Origin: Candidatus Helarchaeota archaeon | GTDB taxonomy: Archaea > Asgardarchaeota > Lokiarchaeia > Helarchaeales > RDOG01 | Assembly: GCA_029838215.1 (NCBI GenBank) | Contig: JALGVI010000010.1 | Coordinates: forward strand, 1 to 48,394 | Length of the DNA: 48,394 nt | Direction of reading: 5' to 3' | In this document: piece by piece, positions 17,988 to 27,192 of the stretch | How the letters are laid out: each line of letters starts with the position of its first letter | How positions within the stretch are numbered: the stretch's first letter is position 1 | Made by a program: the position numbers and the translations under genes | The notes under the pieces: generated by a model | What the model saw: only the letters and a program-made list of their open reading frames with translations | Database searches by the model: none | What the model was told of the DNA's origin: nothing

Positions 17988-18917
17988 TTAAATAAACTTG
18001 CTTAGAAGAGGTTCAAATAGTCGTTCGTACAATACTGCCATGCAGTGTACTCCAGCTGCTTTTGTTGTCTTCTTGATTTCGGCTATGAATGGTTCAAAAA
18101 AGTCTACGTTTATTTGATCAATTTTTGCTTTTTTCTCTTCTTTATTAGAGATTTGTTTAGTGGCTTTCATTTTTGCAAGGATTTCCTTAGGGACTGAGAC
18201 TCCAGGGATGTAATCGTTGAAGTATTTGGCAATTCCATAGCTCTTCAGAGGAAAGATGCCCAATAAAACAGGACAATTTAGATATTCCAGATCTTTCAGA
18301 AAGGACTTTGCTTCATCAATGTCGAAAGCTGTTTGAGTTTGGATGAAATCAGCGCCGCATTTTACCTTGCGTTCGACTTTTATTATTTCGGGTTCTCTTG
18401 GAACAGCATTAGGGTTGGCAGCAACGGCAACGTTGATTTCTACTTTCCCGTGAATTTCCCGACCGCTAAAATCCGTTCCTTTATCAATCATGTTTGAAAG
18501 CAAGTGAACGAATTGGGCGGAGTCCAAGTCAAAGACAGGTTTTGCACCACCGTGATCACCCAGGGCGGAGTGATCTCCTGCTAATGCCAAGATGTTTTTG
18601 ATTCCCAAGACAGCCGCACCCAAAACGTCTGCGACCAGACCGATGCGATTACGATCCCGAACAGTCATCTGATAGACTACTTCCAGTCCTGTCTGTTGCT
18701 GGACAAGGTGAGAACATGCTAGAGAACAGGCATATGCCATTGATTGAGGACCATCGGTAACGTTTGCAGCTATAACCCATTTTTTCATTGCATTTGCGGA
18801 TTTTATCAATGTATCTATATTTGTTTCTTTTTCGGGTTCTAGTTCTCCAGAGAATACGAATTTTCCGGCACGGATTGCTTTCATCAAGTTACTAAACGCG
18901 GGTCGTTGATTACTCAT
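17988..18917 (-). CDS. metF: Methylenetetrahydrofolate reductase, catalytic subunit
   Basis: A protein of 309 aa with a MetF TIM barrel: FSGELEPEKETN supplies the Glu acid of the active site, AANVTDGPQSMA and YQMTVRDRNRIGL follow, then NILALAGDHSALGDHGGAKPVFDLDS (here the flavin-binding Asp region) and GADFIQTQTAFDI. It reduces methylene-tetrahydropterin to the methyl level, using FAD. It is the last gene of an operon and overlaps metV by 8 bases. The MetV and Hdr neighbours imply a complexed enzyme like that of acetogens, not the free NADH-dependent type. The presence of MetF and not the F420-dependent Mer suggests tetrahydrofolate as C1 carrier in this branch; that is inferred from family. 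Confidence 0.93.
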   Translation of the reverse strand: MSNQRPAFSNLMKAIRAGKFVFSGELEPEKETNIDTLIKSANAMKKWVIAANVTDGPQSMAYACSLACSHLVQQQTGLEVVYQMTVRDRNRIGLVADVLGAAVLGIKNILALAGDHSALGDHGGAKPVFDLDSAQFVHLLSNMIDKGTDFSGREIHGKVEINVAVAANPNAVPREPEIIKVERKVKCGADFIQTQTAFDIDEAKSFLKDLEYLNCPVLLGIFPLKSYGIAKYFNDYIPGVSVPKEILAKMKATKQISNKEEKKAKIDQINVDFFEPFIAEIKKTTKAAGVHCMAVLYERLFEPLLSKFI

Positions 18918-19584
18918 TGGTTATTTCCTCCTCAATATCGAATCTCGGACCCGTCTGCAGCCGATAATCCCGAGGTGGTCGATATCGCCGGTAGATATCC
19001 AGACCACCAGGTCGGTCCTTTAATTTTTTCCATATTTCAATCCACGCACATGGGTGCTTGTAATTTCCGACTTCGCACTTTCCTTCGACCTGACCGCCAC
19101 AGGGTCCATTCATTAGGCTTTTTGCGCAGTTTGCAACAGGACACACGCCACCCGTGTAGCCGAGAAGGCAATCACCGCAGGCTGCGCATTTTTCCACGTG
19201 TCCCTCAATTTTCTTGCCACCCATGAATAGAGTATTCTGGGCAGGAAATACGGCTACTTCAGGAAAAATTTCGGCAAGCATTTGCACGCCAATCCCGCAG
19301 GCCATTGATAAAATGACGTTATGTCCTTTTTCTATCCATGGGCGGAGCGTGGTTGCGGCAATGCTTTCGTCGCACTGTCTCAAGCAAGTAATTGCTTCGA
19401 ATTCGAAATCTTTACCATCTTTTCGGTATTTTAATTCGAGCATCATGCCCATGGTTTTCGCTTCTTTCAAAGATCGTGGTGGCTGACAACAACCATCACA
19501 TCCGACCACGAGGATTTTTTTAGCATTCACGGTATCTAATGACTGCGAGATTTCGTCCAATGGCTTTTCGCGTGTTACAATCAT
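18910..19584 (-). CDS. metV: MetV, zinc/iron-sulfur partner subunit of MetF
   Basis: A protein of 224 aa matching the MetV (MTHFR C-terminal, zinc-binding) family. It is cysteine-rich: Cys29/32/33 (VGCDGCCQPP), Cys67/71, Cys96, and a C-terminal cluster KCAACGDCLLGYTGGVCPVA, then NCAKSLMNGPCGGQVEGKC, up to Cys179. The phrase NGPCGGQ...GKCEVG is characteristic. In acetogens MetV carries clusters and pairs with MetF to receive electrons. It sits between hdrB (17 bases upstream) and metF (8-base overlap), so the proteins are probably made as one complex. The start at 19584 follows a purine-rich GGAG site. Confidence 0.9.
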   Translation of the reverse strand: MIVTREKPLDEISQSLDTVNAKKILVVGCDGCCQPPRSLKEAKTMGMMLELKYRKDGKDFEFEAITCLRQCDESIAATTLRPWIEKGHNVILSMACGIGVQMLAEIFPEVAVFPAQNTLFMGGKKIEGHVEKCAACGDCLLGYTGGVCPVANCAKSLMNGPCGGQVEGKCEVGNYKHPCAWIEIWKKLKDRPGGLDIYRRYRPPRDYRLQTGPRFDIEEEITNE

Positions 19585-19601
19585 AAAAAAATCTCCTTTT
19601 T

Positions 19602-20504
19602 TTAAGTTTCAACTTGTTCTTTTCCTTTAATTTTTTCTAATACTGAATCAACTTTGACTCGGTGGAACTTGAATCCCAATTCATCGGGGGTGATTCCTAT
19701 GGCTAAGCAAATTAGCTCTTCAAGAGAGAGAATTGGCATGTTAAAATCAAGTTCTGAAAAATGACGTTTGATAATTGGTTGTCTCCCATCGAATTGTTGA
19801 TAACAACAGGGGCAGACGAGAGACATGCAATCTACACCCTGCTCTTTTACAGTCATCAACTTTTCCTTACCTAATCGGTATCCGACCATTTGATCAGTTT
19901 TTGTTATGCAAGAACCACAACAGTTCATGGAGTTGGGATAATCGACATTAACTGCACCAATGACTTCCAGAACCTCGTGCATTGATTTTGGTGTTTCGGG
20001 ATCATCGAATCGAACGATTTCGTGCGGGCGAACTAAATGACAACCATAATGCAACCCGACACGCAACCCATTTAATGGACTGACAACGGCTTCTTTGATT
20101 TTTTCAACCCCGATTTCGCGATAAATCACGTGGAATGAGTGCTTGACTTCAATAGAACCTTTATATTCCCGGTCGATTTCTTTTAGGGCTTCATTGACTT
20201 TTTGTTTCAAATCGTCGTTCTCTTTTAACAGGAGATTTACGGTTTGAAGTGTCTCAAAACAACCGGAACACAAGGACAAGATGTCAAGCCCCATTTCTTC
20301 AGCTAACGATATGTTACGTGCTGCGAGGGTTACCCATGTTAAGTGATCAGCAGATTGTACAGTTACGGGATCAGGGCAACAACCTGCGCCTTCAATGTCC
20401 TTTAATGTAAAACCGAAACGATCATAAAGCTTTCGAGCAGCAACTTCCATCTGGGGAAACTGATAAGGGATCAAGCATCCTAGAAATAAAGCGTATTCAG
20501 GCAT
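19602..20504 (-). CDS. hdrB: Heterodisulfide reductase-like subunit B
   Basis: A protein of 300 aa with two complete CCG domains: Cys10...Cys42-Cys43...Cys79-x-x-Cys82 and Cys155...Cys195-Cys196...Cys231-x-Cys233-Cys234. These are the sites that bind noncubane [4Fe-4S] clusters in HdrB and reduce disulfides in methanogens. In this operon, without methanogenesis genes in view, the physiological acceptor is more likely passed on through MetV/MetF. Its start overlaps the hdrC stop by one base (TAATG), a sign of coupled translation. Confidence 0.93.
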   Translation of the reverse strand: MPEYALFLGCLIPYQFPQMEVAARKLYDRFGFTLKDIEGAGCCPDPVTVQSADHLTWVTLAARNISLAEEMGLDILSLCSGCFETLQTVNLLLKENDDLKQKVNEALKEIDREYKGSIEVKHSFHVIYREIGVEKIKEAVVSPLNGLRVGLHYGCHLVRPHEIVRFDDPETPKSMHEVLEVIGAVNVDYPNSMNCCGSCITKTDQMVGYRLGKEKLMTVKEQGVDCMSLVCPCCYQQFDGRQPIIKRHFSELDFNMPILSLEELICLAIGITPDELGFKFHRVKVDSVLEKIKGKEQVET

Positions 20505-21067
20505 TATTTTTTCTCCTCCAACTTTTTTGATACACGTTCTCTTGACTTTAAAAAGTCCATTATTTTGTGAATTTCATCCATATCGATTTTTGGAATGGGA
20601 GGTAGACCCAATTTTGTTCGGACACGGTTAGTCTTTGCTAGTTGGGATGTTATCAAGGCGATTCCTGCACCAAAATCGTAGTTCATATCAATTGCACCTT
20701 TATATGTTTTCCAAGGTAATTCTTCTTTTGAAGTATATCCGTATTCGGCAGAAATGTTTCGTAAAAATGCCAGTATATGAGAAAAGTTTACATTTTTCGG
20801 GCATCTTTCAGTACACGTATGACAATAACTGCAAATCCAGATCGAGGGATCGGAGAGCACTTGGTCCCGAAGACCCATGAGAGTCATTGCTATCAGTCGA
20901 TGAGGAGGGGAGATTATATCTTTCGAGATTGTACACCCCGAAGAGCAAATGCCACATTGGTAACAATTCAAGATGTTGTCCTCACGACATTTCTCAATTA
21001 CTTCTTTCAAGAATTCAGGATCCATGTCTTTCATTGTAACTTTTATTCGAATGTTATCCACGGTCAT
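20504..21067 (-). CDS. hdrC: Heterodisulfide reductase-like subunit C
   Basis: A protein of 187 aa with two classic [4Fe-4S] motifs, CYQCGICSSGC (Cys35, 38, 41, 45) and CSYCHTCTERCP (Cys79, 82, 85, 89), each followed by Pro or a hydrophobic helix as in HdrC. It wires electrons between HdrA and HdrB. It overlaps hdrA by four bases (ATGA) and hdrB by one, so the three genes are translationally coupled. The C-terminal tail is charged and probably flexible. Confidence 0.93.
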   Translation of the reverse strand: MTVDNIRIKVTMKDMDPEFLKEVIEKCREDNILNCYQCGICSSGCTISKDIISPPHRLIAMTLMGLRDQVLSDPSIWICSYCHTCTERCPKNVNFSHILAFLRNISAEYGYTSKEELPWKTYKGAIDMNYDFGAGIALITSQLAKTNRVRTKLGLPPIPKIDMDEIHKIMDFLKSRERVSKKLEEKK

Positions 21068-24000
21068 TTCTTTACCTCCAAGGGTTTGAGTTGTAAATTT
21101 CCCAATTCTTCGAGTTCTTTAGTAAATTCCGTGACGACTTCTTGGAAGATTTTTCCTTCACTGGCGGAAACCCATTCTAATCGTAATCGCTTGGGATTGA
21201 TGCCCATTTCTTCCAATTTTTTGTGAAGCTTGTTAATTCGTTTCAATGTTTTTTCATTTCCACTGATGTAATGGCAGTCACCAATATGACATCCTCCAAC
21301 AAACACGCCATCAGCACCATCTAGGAATGCTTGGAGAATGAATAGTGGGTCAATACGAGCGCTACACATGACTCGAATTATGCGGATATTTGGAGGATAT
21401 TGAAAACGGCTGACACCAGCGTTGTCTGCACCTGCGTAACAACACCAATTGCATAGAAATCCGACCATTTTTGGTTCAGATCCGGTAGTCTGGATTGCCA
21501 ATGCTTCATCTACCATTGCCGAAATGTCAGGATCGGTGTAATGTCGCATTGTAATGGCACCGGCAGGACAAGCAACAGCACAACAACCACAACCCTTACA
21601 GAGTAATGGATTGACTTCGGAGACCGTCTTGCCTTCGTCCACGTGGATGCCAATGGCACCATATGGGCACAATGGCTGACACACTTGACATCCTATGCAA
21701 ATACTTTGATCGACTTCTGCCGTTATGCCTTCGCTTTCTACCTTGCCCGTGACCAGATATTTCAGAGCTCGACAGGATGCACCCAAGGCTTGACTGATAG
21801 AATCATTCACGCGTTTGGGTTGTTGAGCAACACCAGCCACGAAGACGCCATCAGTGGCAAAATCAACAGGGCGAAGTTTTGGATGAGCTTCGAGAAAGAA
21901 TTTAGAAGAATCAAGAGGTATTTTCAAGAGTTCTGAAATCTTTTTATTATCTTCAAATGGAATTATAGGAGTTCCAAGAACCACGTGATCTACTTCAAGA
22001 TCATACTCAATTGCGGTGCTGGAGTCCATCACGTTAATCAGAAGTTTCGAATCCTGCACGGTAACTTGTGGTTTTTCATTTCCAGAATAACGAATGAATC
22101 GGGCAACTTTACGAGCCTTCCAATAATGAATTTCACCTTCAGGGTCCACGCGAATGTCCCTATACAAGACAAATATTCGTGAATTTGGGTATTTTTCATG
22201 GATTTTCAGGACATATTGTAAGTTCGTGCTGCAACAAGTACTTGCACAGTAAGTAATTCCATCAGGATCTCTTGAGCCAACGCAGTTAATTAGAGCAATA
22301 ACATCTCCATCCTTTATTTTATCGCTTTTCAAAACGTCCACGAATTCGAGATTTGTATAAACGTTTGGGTGTTGTCCATATGCGTACAAGCCGTCTGGTT
22401 TCAGGACCTTTCCTCCGACCGTAACGAGCACGACACCAACTTTGAAAGACTCTTTACCCGAGGGCGTTTCAACATCAATGGCAAAATCTCCAATAGAACC
22501 ATAGACATTTACAACTTCTGAAGAAGTAAATACCTTGATGTTAGTCGTTGATTTGACTTCCTCTTTCAGATGAGTGATGAGTTTTTTGGCATTGATTCGA
22601 TCGAAATTTATTTCTTCCAAGTTGTTAAGTAATCCGCCGAGATCTGGCTCTTTTTCAACGAGATAAACTTGAAATCCCCGACCTGCGATGTTTAAAGCAC
22701 TTGTTAGCCCTGCAACGCCACCTCCAATGATTAGAGCAGCAGGTACCACGTCTGCTTCGAATGTTTGTTGAGGTCTTAAGTACCGGGCTCGACCCACGCT
22801 CATTCGTACTAAGTCCTTGGCTTTTTCAGTAGCTTTTTCGGGTTCTTTCATGTGCACCCAAGAATCCAGTTCTCGAATGCTTGAAAATGTAAAGAGATAT
22901 GGGTTCAATCCTGCTTCACGAATGGTCTCTTGAAAGAGTGGTTCGTGTGTTCGAGGCGTGCATGCTGCCACTATCACGCGATTCAAATCGTGTTCTAAGA
23001 TTTTCTCCTTGATAATTTGTTGGGAATCTTCAGAACACGTGTACAGGTTCGGCATTGCGAACACGACATTTTTCAGACCCTTGGCGTATTCCACGACTGC
23101 GGGAACGTCCACGACTCCACCAATATTGATGCCGCAATGACATACGAATACTCCAATCCTAGGTTCTTCGTTTGGACTGACGATCCTTTCGGGATGCTCA
23201 TACACTTTCTCTTTTGGTGGGAGAGGAATTCCGTGCGTGGCAGCCTTTGCTGAAGCACCTAGTGCTTTTGCTACGGAGTGAGATATGTCTTCAGGACTTT
23301 GGCAACAGCCAACGACATATATGCCTTCTACAGATGAATCGAGTATGTTTGTTGAATCAGGAGTCTTGAAAAAGCCAAATTCATCAGCATCAATCCCTAG
23401 TATCTTCGAAAGCTCCATTGCATTTGCTCTAGGTGTCACTGCAGGACATAAAACTGCTAATTCAAATTCTTCTTCATTAGTCTCAAGATTTTTCAAGTCA
23501 GCATACCTGAGGATTAAGTTATTCGTCTTTGGATCTTCTTCGATTGCGCTTGGCAAGCCTTTTATGTATCGAATGCCGTATTCGTTCTCTGCCCTCACGA
23601 AGAATTCTTCATGACCTTTCCCAATGGTTCGCAAGTCATTATAGAAAATGGTCACGTCAATGTCAGGAGCATGTTCTCTCGTGATGATGGAACTCTTGGT
23701 CGAATACAAGCAACAGAATTTGGAACAATATGGGACGGCATTTTCATCTTGGCAATTGCGACTACCGACGCACAAGATGAAAGCGATCTTATGAGGATGT
23801 TTTTTATCAGATGGTCGTGAAATTTCCCCACCAAATGGTCCAGATGCACTTAAGATCCGCTCGTATTGCAAGGAATCAACCACGTTTTGATATTCACCGT
23901 ATCCCCACCGAGGCGAGACATCTGCGGGATTGATAAGATCAAACCCTGTTGCAACCACGATGGATGCAAATTCTTCTTCAATAAACGTGGGTTTCTGCTC

Positions 24001-24546
24001 AAAATCGATGGCACCAGCAGTACAAAACTTCTCACAAACCCTGCAAATTCCCTTCTGAAAGAATAGGCAATGTTCAGCATCAATTGTTGCCTTACGAGGA
24101 ACTGCTTGTGGAAAAGGAATGTAGACTGCAGTCCTGTTTATGAGATTTGCTTCGAACTCGTGAGGAATCTTCTTGCTCGGACATTTTTCGGTACATACAC
24201 CACATCCGGTGCATTTAGAAGTGTCCACGTATCTGGGTTTTTGCTCGATCTTGACCTTGAAATTGCCATTTGGTAACTTGGTTACCTCGCGAACCTCAGA
24301 ATAAGTGAGCAAGTTGATATTTTCATGTCGAGCTGCTTCTACCATCTTTGGCGCTAAAATGCAAATGGAACAATCTAGCGTGGGGAAGGTCTTGTCCAAT
24401 TGAGCCATTCTACCTCCTATTGAAGGAGAACTCTCAACCAAGTAAGTATCAAATCCTTGATCGCCGAGATCTAGTGCTGCAGTAATACCTGCCACGCCGC
24501 CGCCAATCACTAAGATCTTGCTTGATTTCGTTGAATCTTCACTCAT
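21064..24546 (-). CDS. hdrA: Double HdrA fused to MvhD: flavin-based electron-bifurcating subunit
   Basis: A protein of 1160 aa with two HdrA modules and an MvhD tail. Module 1 has the FAD motif VIGGGVAG (13-20), TFPTLDCSICILAP (Cys59, Cys62) and a ferredoxin insert (Cys112/115/118/122 and Cys160/168/171/175). A spacer with VCHCGIN at 468-474 follows, then module 2 with a second FAD motif IIGGGVAG (606-613) but no TFP...C motif. Next are a 2x[4Fe-4S] ferredoxin (Cys950/953/956/960 and Cys983/986/989/993) and an MvhD-like [2Fe-2S] domain (LCNWCCYAGADNAG, Cys1061, CHIGDC, about 1025-1135). HdrA bifurcates electrons through FAD; MvhD normally links it to a hydrogenase or another donor. First gene of a five-gene operon hdrA-hdrC-hdrB-metV-metF. 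No hydrogenase is nearby, so the donor is open. Confidence 0.94.
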   Translation of the reverse strand: MSEDSTKSSKILVIGGGVAGITAALDLGDQGFDTYLVESSPSIGGRMAQLDKTFPTLDCSICILAPKMVEAARHENINLLTYSEVREVTKLPNGNFKVKIEQKPRYVDTSKCTGCGVCTEKCPSKKIPHEFEANLINRTAVYIPFPQAVPRKATIDAEHCLFFQKGICRVCEKFCTAGAIDFEQKPTFIEEEFASIVVATGFDLINPADVSPRWGYGEYQNVVDSLQYERILSASGPFGGEISRPSDKKHPHKIAFILCVGSRNCQDENAVPYCSKFCCLYSTKSSIITREHAPDIDVTIFYNDLRTIGKGHEEFFVRAENEYGIRYIKGLPSAIEEDPKTNNLILRYADLKNLETNEEEFELAVLCPAVTPRANAMELSKILGIDADEFGFFKTPDSTNILDSSVEGIYVVGCCQSPEDISHSVAKALGASAKAATHGIPLPPKEKVYEHPERIVSPNEEPRIGVFVCHCGINIGGVVDVPAVVEYAKGLKNVVFAMPNLYTCSEDSQQIIKEKILEHDLNRVIVAACTPRTHEPLFQETIREAGLNPYLFTFSSIRELDSWVHMKEPEKATEKAKDLVRMSVGRARYLRPQQTFEADVVPAALIIGGGVAGLTSALNIAGRGFQVYLVEKEPDLGGLLNNLEEINFDRINAKKLITHLKEEVKSTTNIKVFTSSEVVNVYGSIGDFAIDVETPSGKESFKVGVVLVTVGGKVLKPDGLYAYGQHPNVYTNLEFVDVLKSDKIKDGDVIALINCVGSRDPDGITYCASTCCSTNLQYVLKIHEKYPNSRIFVLYRDIRVDPEGEIHYWKARKVARFIRYSGNEKPQVTVQDSKLLINVMDSSTAIEYDLEVDHVVLGTPIIPFEDNKKISELLKIPLDSSKFFLEAHPKLRPVDFATDGVFVAGVAQQPKRVNDSISQALGASCRALKYLVTGKVESEGITAEVDQSICIGCQVCQPLCPYGAIGIHVDEGKTVSEVNPLLCKGCGCCAVACPAGAITMRHYTDPDISAMVDEALAIQTTGSEPKMVGFLCNWCCYAGADNAGVSRFQYPPNIRIIRVMCSARIDPLFILQAFLDGADGVFVGGCHIGDCHYISGNEKTLKRINKLHKKLEEMGINPKRLRLEWVSASEGKIFQEVVTEFTKELEELGNLQLKPLEVKK

Positions 24547-25087
24547 GGTAACTTACCTTCCACTAGAAATACCCAGACTCAAAATTGAACATGAAAGTTA
24601 AATCCTGAGCTGAGTCATTCAAGCATCATTTTGTAATACTTTCTTGAATTTTAATTTCCGAATTAAGAATGTATATTAAATTCTTTCTTGCGGTTTGCGT
24701 AATTTAAACCCCTTTTTAATTACGGGAATCGGACGACTCTTTACTGAGATCGTCATTGAACTGTTTTTTGAACTTCAAAATTTAAAAATCTTTTGTGAGG
24801 CAATTCTTGAAAAAAAACACGCTTCATTGATCTAAAGTTATTCATGGCTTCTAAACATCACGTGTAAGTGCAGATCTTGAGCATCGTAATTTATACCACT
24901 TAAATACCTTAAAAAACGCTCATTTTTCAGAAAATTCACGTTCATAAGAACACTATTTAACGTAGAATGGTAATTCTTGATCGAGATGGAAATAAATTCG
25001 TCATTAGTCAAAAAATATATTGCCAAATTCTTAATAAAATTTTAAGGTTCGTTTTCAAGAAAAAAGGCGAAAATGGAAAGAAGCATC
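24547..25087. other. Divergent promoter region between the hdr operon and a longin-like gene
   Basis: About 540 AT-rich bases that must hold both promoters. A 62-codon minus-strand ORF starting at TTG (24838-25026) has no recognisable features. I see no RNA gene; the site GAGCTGAG at about 24606-24613 is too short to call an operator. Confidence 0.5.
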
Positions 25088-25615
25088 ATGATTAGAAACG
25101 TTTTCATCATCATGAATCATATCTGCATGGTAAATCGGAATTTTGGTCAATGTCAATCACTTGGTAATGATCCCCAACTAATTTCGGGTTTTTTAGGAGC
25201 AATAGATACTTTTGCAAGTGAAGTCGCCAATCAATCAATGAAATCTATCGAGTTTGGGGAATTAAAACTTCATTTTTATAAGCATTCAAAGAATGTCGAA
25301 TTGCTTGTCGTTCTTGTAACGGACCTTAATGAGAAACAAGACCTAATTCAATATAAATTGGAGAAGATAGCGAGTATTTTCATCGAGCAATACGCGGATC
25401 ATATCGAGAATTTCAAGGGAGATGTAGAAATATTCGAGAATTTCGGCGACATTTTGATAGAAATGAAGCTTGCTCAGAAGAATTGTGGCGGTCGTCCCGA
25501 GTGCGATGGATGTCCCAATAGTGGAAATACCAGTAAAATATTGAATGCTTTTAAAAAAGGCAAAAGGGGATTTATTTCTCGAATCCGCTCATATTTTAAA
25601 AGATCTCCCAAGTAA
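25088..25615 (+). CDS. Longin/roadblock-like protein with basic, Cys-containing tail
   Basis: ATG 25088 is preferred over 25073 because the protein then begins MIRNVFIIMNHICMVNRNF, lining up with MIHCIWVLNKSGICLAQRNY at 33891. The first 130 residues of this 175-aa protein show the same strand-helix-strands-helix order (GFLGAIDTFASEVA, ELKLHFYKHSKNVELLVVLV, a long helix ending FIEQYADHI). The tail contains CGGRPECDGCP, a possible metal-binding knuckle, and then a strongly basic stretch (KKGKRGF...RSYFKRSPK) that could touch membranes or nucleic acids. Proteins of this fold regulate or recruit small GTPases. No GTPase is adjacent here. The fold call is by pattern only. Confidence 0.7.
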   Translation: MIRNVFIIMNHICMVNRNFGQCQSLGNDPQLISGFLGAIDTFASEVANQSMKSIEFGELKLHFYKHSKNVELLVVLVTDLNEKQDLIQYKLEKIASIFIEQYADHIENFKGDVEIFENFGDILIEMKLAQKNCGGRPECDGCPNSGNTSKILNAFKKGKRGFISRIRSYFKRSPK

Positions 25616-25724
25616 TCTCTTTCTTTAAAAAAGAAAAGACATGAAATATCACTTATCAGTCAGAAAGATTGAAAAACCAGTAAGAAAAAATTCTAAAACA
25701 AGATTTTCTTTAGGGGATTTTTGA

Positions 25725-26882
25725 ATGGTTTTTCATTCATTTGGTGAAATTCCAGATAATATCAGGTTTAAACCTTACATGCCTTTGTATCCAAATGCTT
25801 GGAAGATTTTTCAAACGTTTGGAATGGAGAGATTTCACGATTTCTGCTTGAACTCCCGAGATGGTTGTTATTCTTTTTTTGAAACTCGATTCAACGAATG
25901 CATTGATACCACGAGAAGAATCATGTCCGATTCCTTGCAACATCCTGAAAAAACGCTCTCTTATGTTCTCGTTCTACCGAATGTCGTCATGCGAAGTGAT
26001 CTCATGCAGGGAGTTCAGCGATTATTTTTAGGTGATTCCGTCGATATCACTTATATTATCTTGAAATACGATACACAAGAAGTGTTTGGGCTATTGAACG
26101 GACATTTGGAAGAAGGTTTACCCGTGGATTATTGGTTTATTCCTCCAGATGACGAGCTTCTCGAACGTCGTCATCTAAAGCTTGGATACAAGATAAAAGA
26201 TATTCCGAAAAAAATTAAGGACATGCGAAAGTCGAGTGCTCGTCTCATTGATATTTTCAAGGACATCCGAAACGAACGGACGCCGGAGTGGTCCACGGCA
26301 AATTATTCTGTCATCAATGCCTATGAAACTTTTGCCTTGAACTTGCTGTACGAACCGAGCTCATACGAAAACAGCTGCCAGGGATTTGATGGCTGGGCTG
26401 CAAAGGAACTCTATAAATTACCTGACTATGCTTTTGCATTATATCCATGGCCGACGATGATAAACACGTTTCTTTACCAAGGACGGAAGGAATTCACGAA
26501 AAAATTAACAGGAATGTGTTCAGAAGGGAAGTTTTACATAAGCACGTTTGAAAAAGAGAATAAAGAAATGATCGTGGAGCAGATGCCTCACGTTTTTGAG
26601 TGGTACGTGAGGGAAAAATTGGATAAAGGCGTTCCTTTTCCGATCCAAACCTTGGAGTGCCAAATGCCGAACATTAAAAACAAAAAAGATCCTGACGTTC
26701 GATTTGAATATCAATATCCACCAAGTGAATGGATTGACCTCGACAATCTGGGAATATCTAGAGATGAATTTACGGAGGGTGTCTTTCTTGACATCGATCA
26801 TGAAACAAAAGTCGAGGAGAAAATAGACAAGTCACGCATCATTTCTTTAGGTATCGGCAAGCAGACTAGATTTTTGAATTGA
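25725..26882 (+). CDS. Unknown 385-aa soluble protein
   Basis: I do not recognise the family. The protein is long, Trp/Tyr-rich and has no signal peptide, membrane helix or nucleotide-binding motif. The N-terminal half mixes strands (LSYVLVLPNVV, VDITYIILKYDTQEVFGLLNG) with a basic helix (IKDIPKKIKDMRKSSARLIDIF). The C-terminal half is more helical and ends with acidic segments. Start at ATG 25725 lies 12 bases after a weak AGGGG purine run. It is 109 bases from the longin-like gene and may or may not share its transcript. Confidence 0.75.
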   Translation: MVFHSFGEIPDNIRFKPYMPLYPNAWKIFQTFGMERFHDFCLNSRDGCYSFFETRFNECIDTTRRIMSDSLQHPEKTLSYVLVLPNVVMRSDLMQGVQRLFLGDSVDITYIILKYDTQEVFGLLNGHLEEGLPVDYWFIPPDDELLERRHLKLGYKIKDIPKKIKDMRKSSARLIDIFKDIRNERTPEWSTANYSVINAYETFALNLLYEPSSYENSCQGFDGWAAKELYKLPDYAFALYPWPTMINTFLYQGRKEFTKKLTGMCSEGKFYISTFEKENKEMIVEQMPHVFEWYVREKLDKGVPFPIQTLECQMPNIKNKKDPDVRFEYQYPPSEWIDLDNLGISRDEFTEGVFLDIDHETKVEEKIDKSRIISLGIGKQTRFLN

Positions 26883-27192
26883 ACCTAAAACACGCAAAAT
26901 TTGGATTCCTTGTAATCATCTGCATGCAGTCGTGCAGATTTTTTTACTTCCACGATCCGAAAATGATCCTGAATTTACATGTTTTTTTCTCAAAAACACT
27001 AATTTCGGAATTTAATTTCCAATGTATTCCGCGACAAATTCCAAGAAAATGCCGAAAAAAGTATGGAATAAGTTTTAATTCGGTCATTACTTTAGATTAT
27101 TTGATGGTAAATCGGAAACGATCTTTACCGATTTCGGACTTACCGTCTAGACCACGTCTAGACAAAAAACATGAAAAAGGAATGAATAAAAA
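26883..27192. other. Intergenic stretch before the paralog pair
   Basis: 310 bases. It holds the tandem palindrome described separately and an overlapping 105-codon ORF (26879-27196) with no recognisable content, probably not a gene. Confidence 0.5.
27145..27163. promoter_or_regulatory. Tandem palindromic operator-like site
   Basis: The 8-base perfect palindrome GTCTAGAC occurs twice with 3 bases between (27145-27152 and 27156-27163), so the centres are 11 bases apart, one helical turn. It ends 29 bases before the ATG at 27193. As RNA the two copies could also pair into an 8-bp hairpin. Operator for a dimeric repressor is the simplest reading. Confidence 0.4.

Noticed and set aside
24838..25026. 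Minus-strand 62-codon ORF with TTG start
   Set aside because: No ribosome binding site or recognisable content, and it lies in the divergent promoter region.
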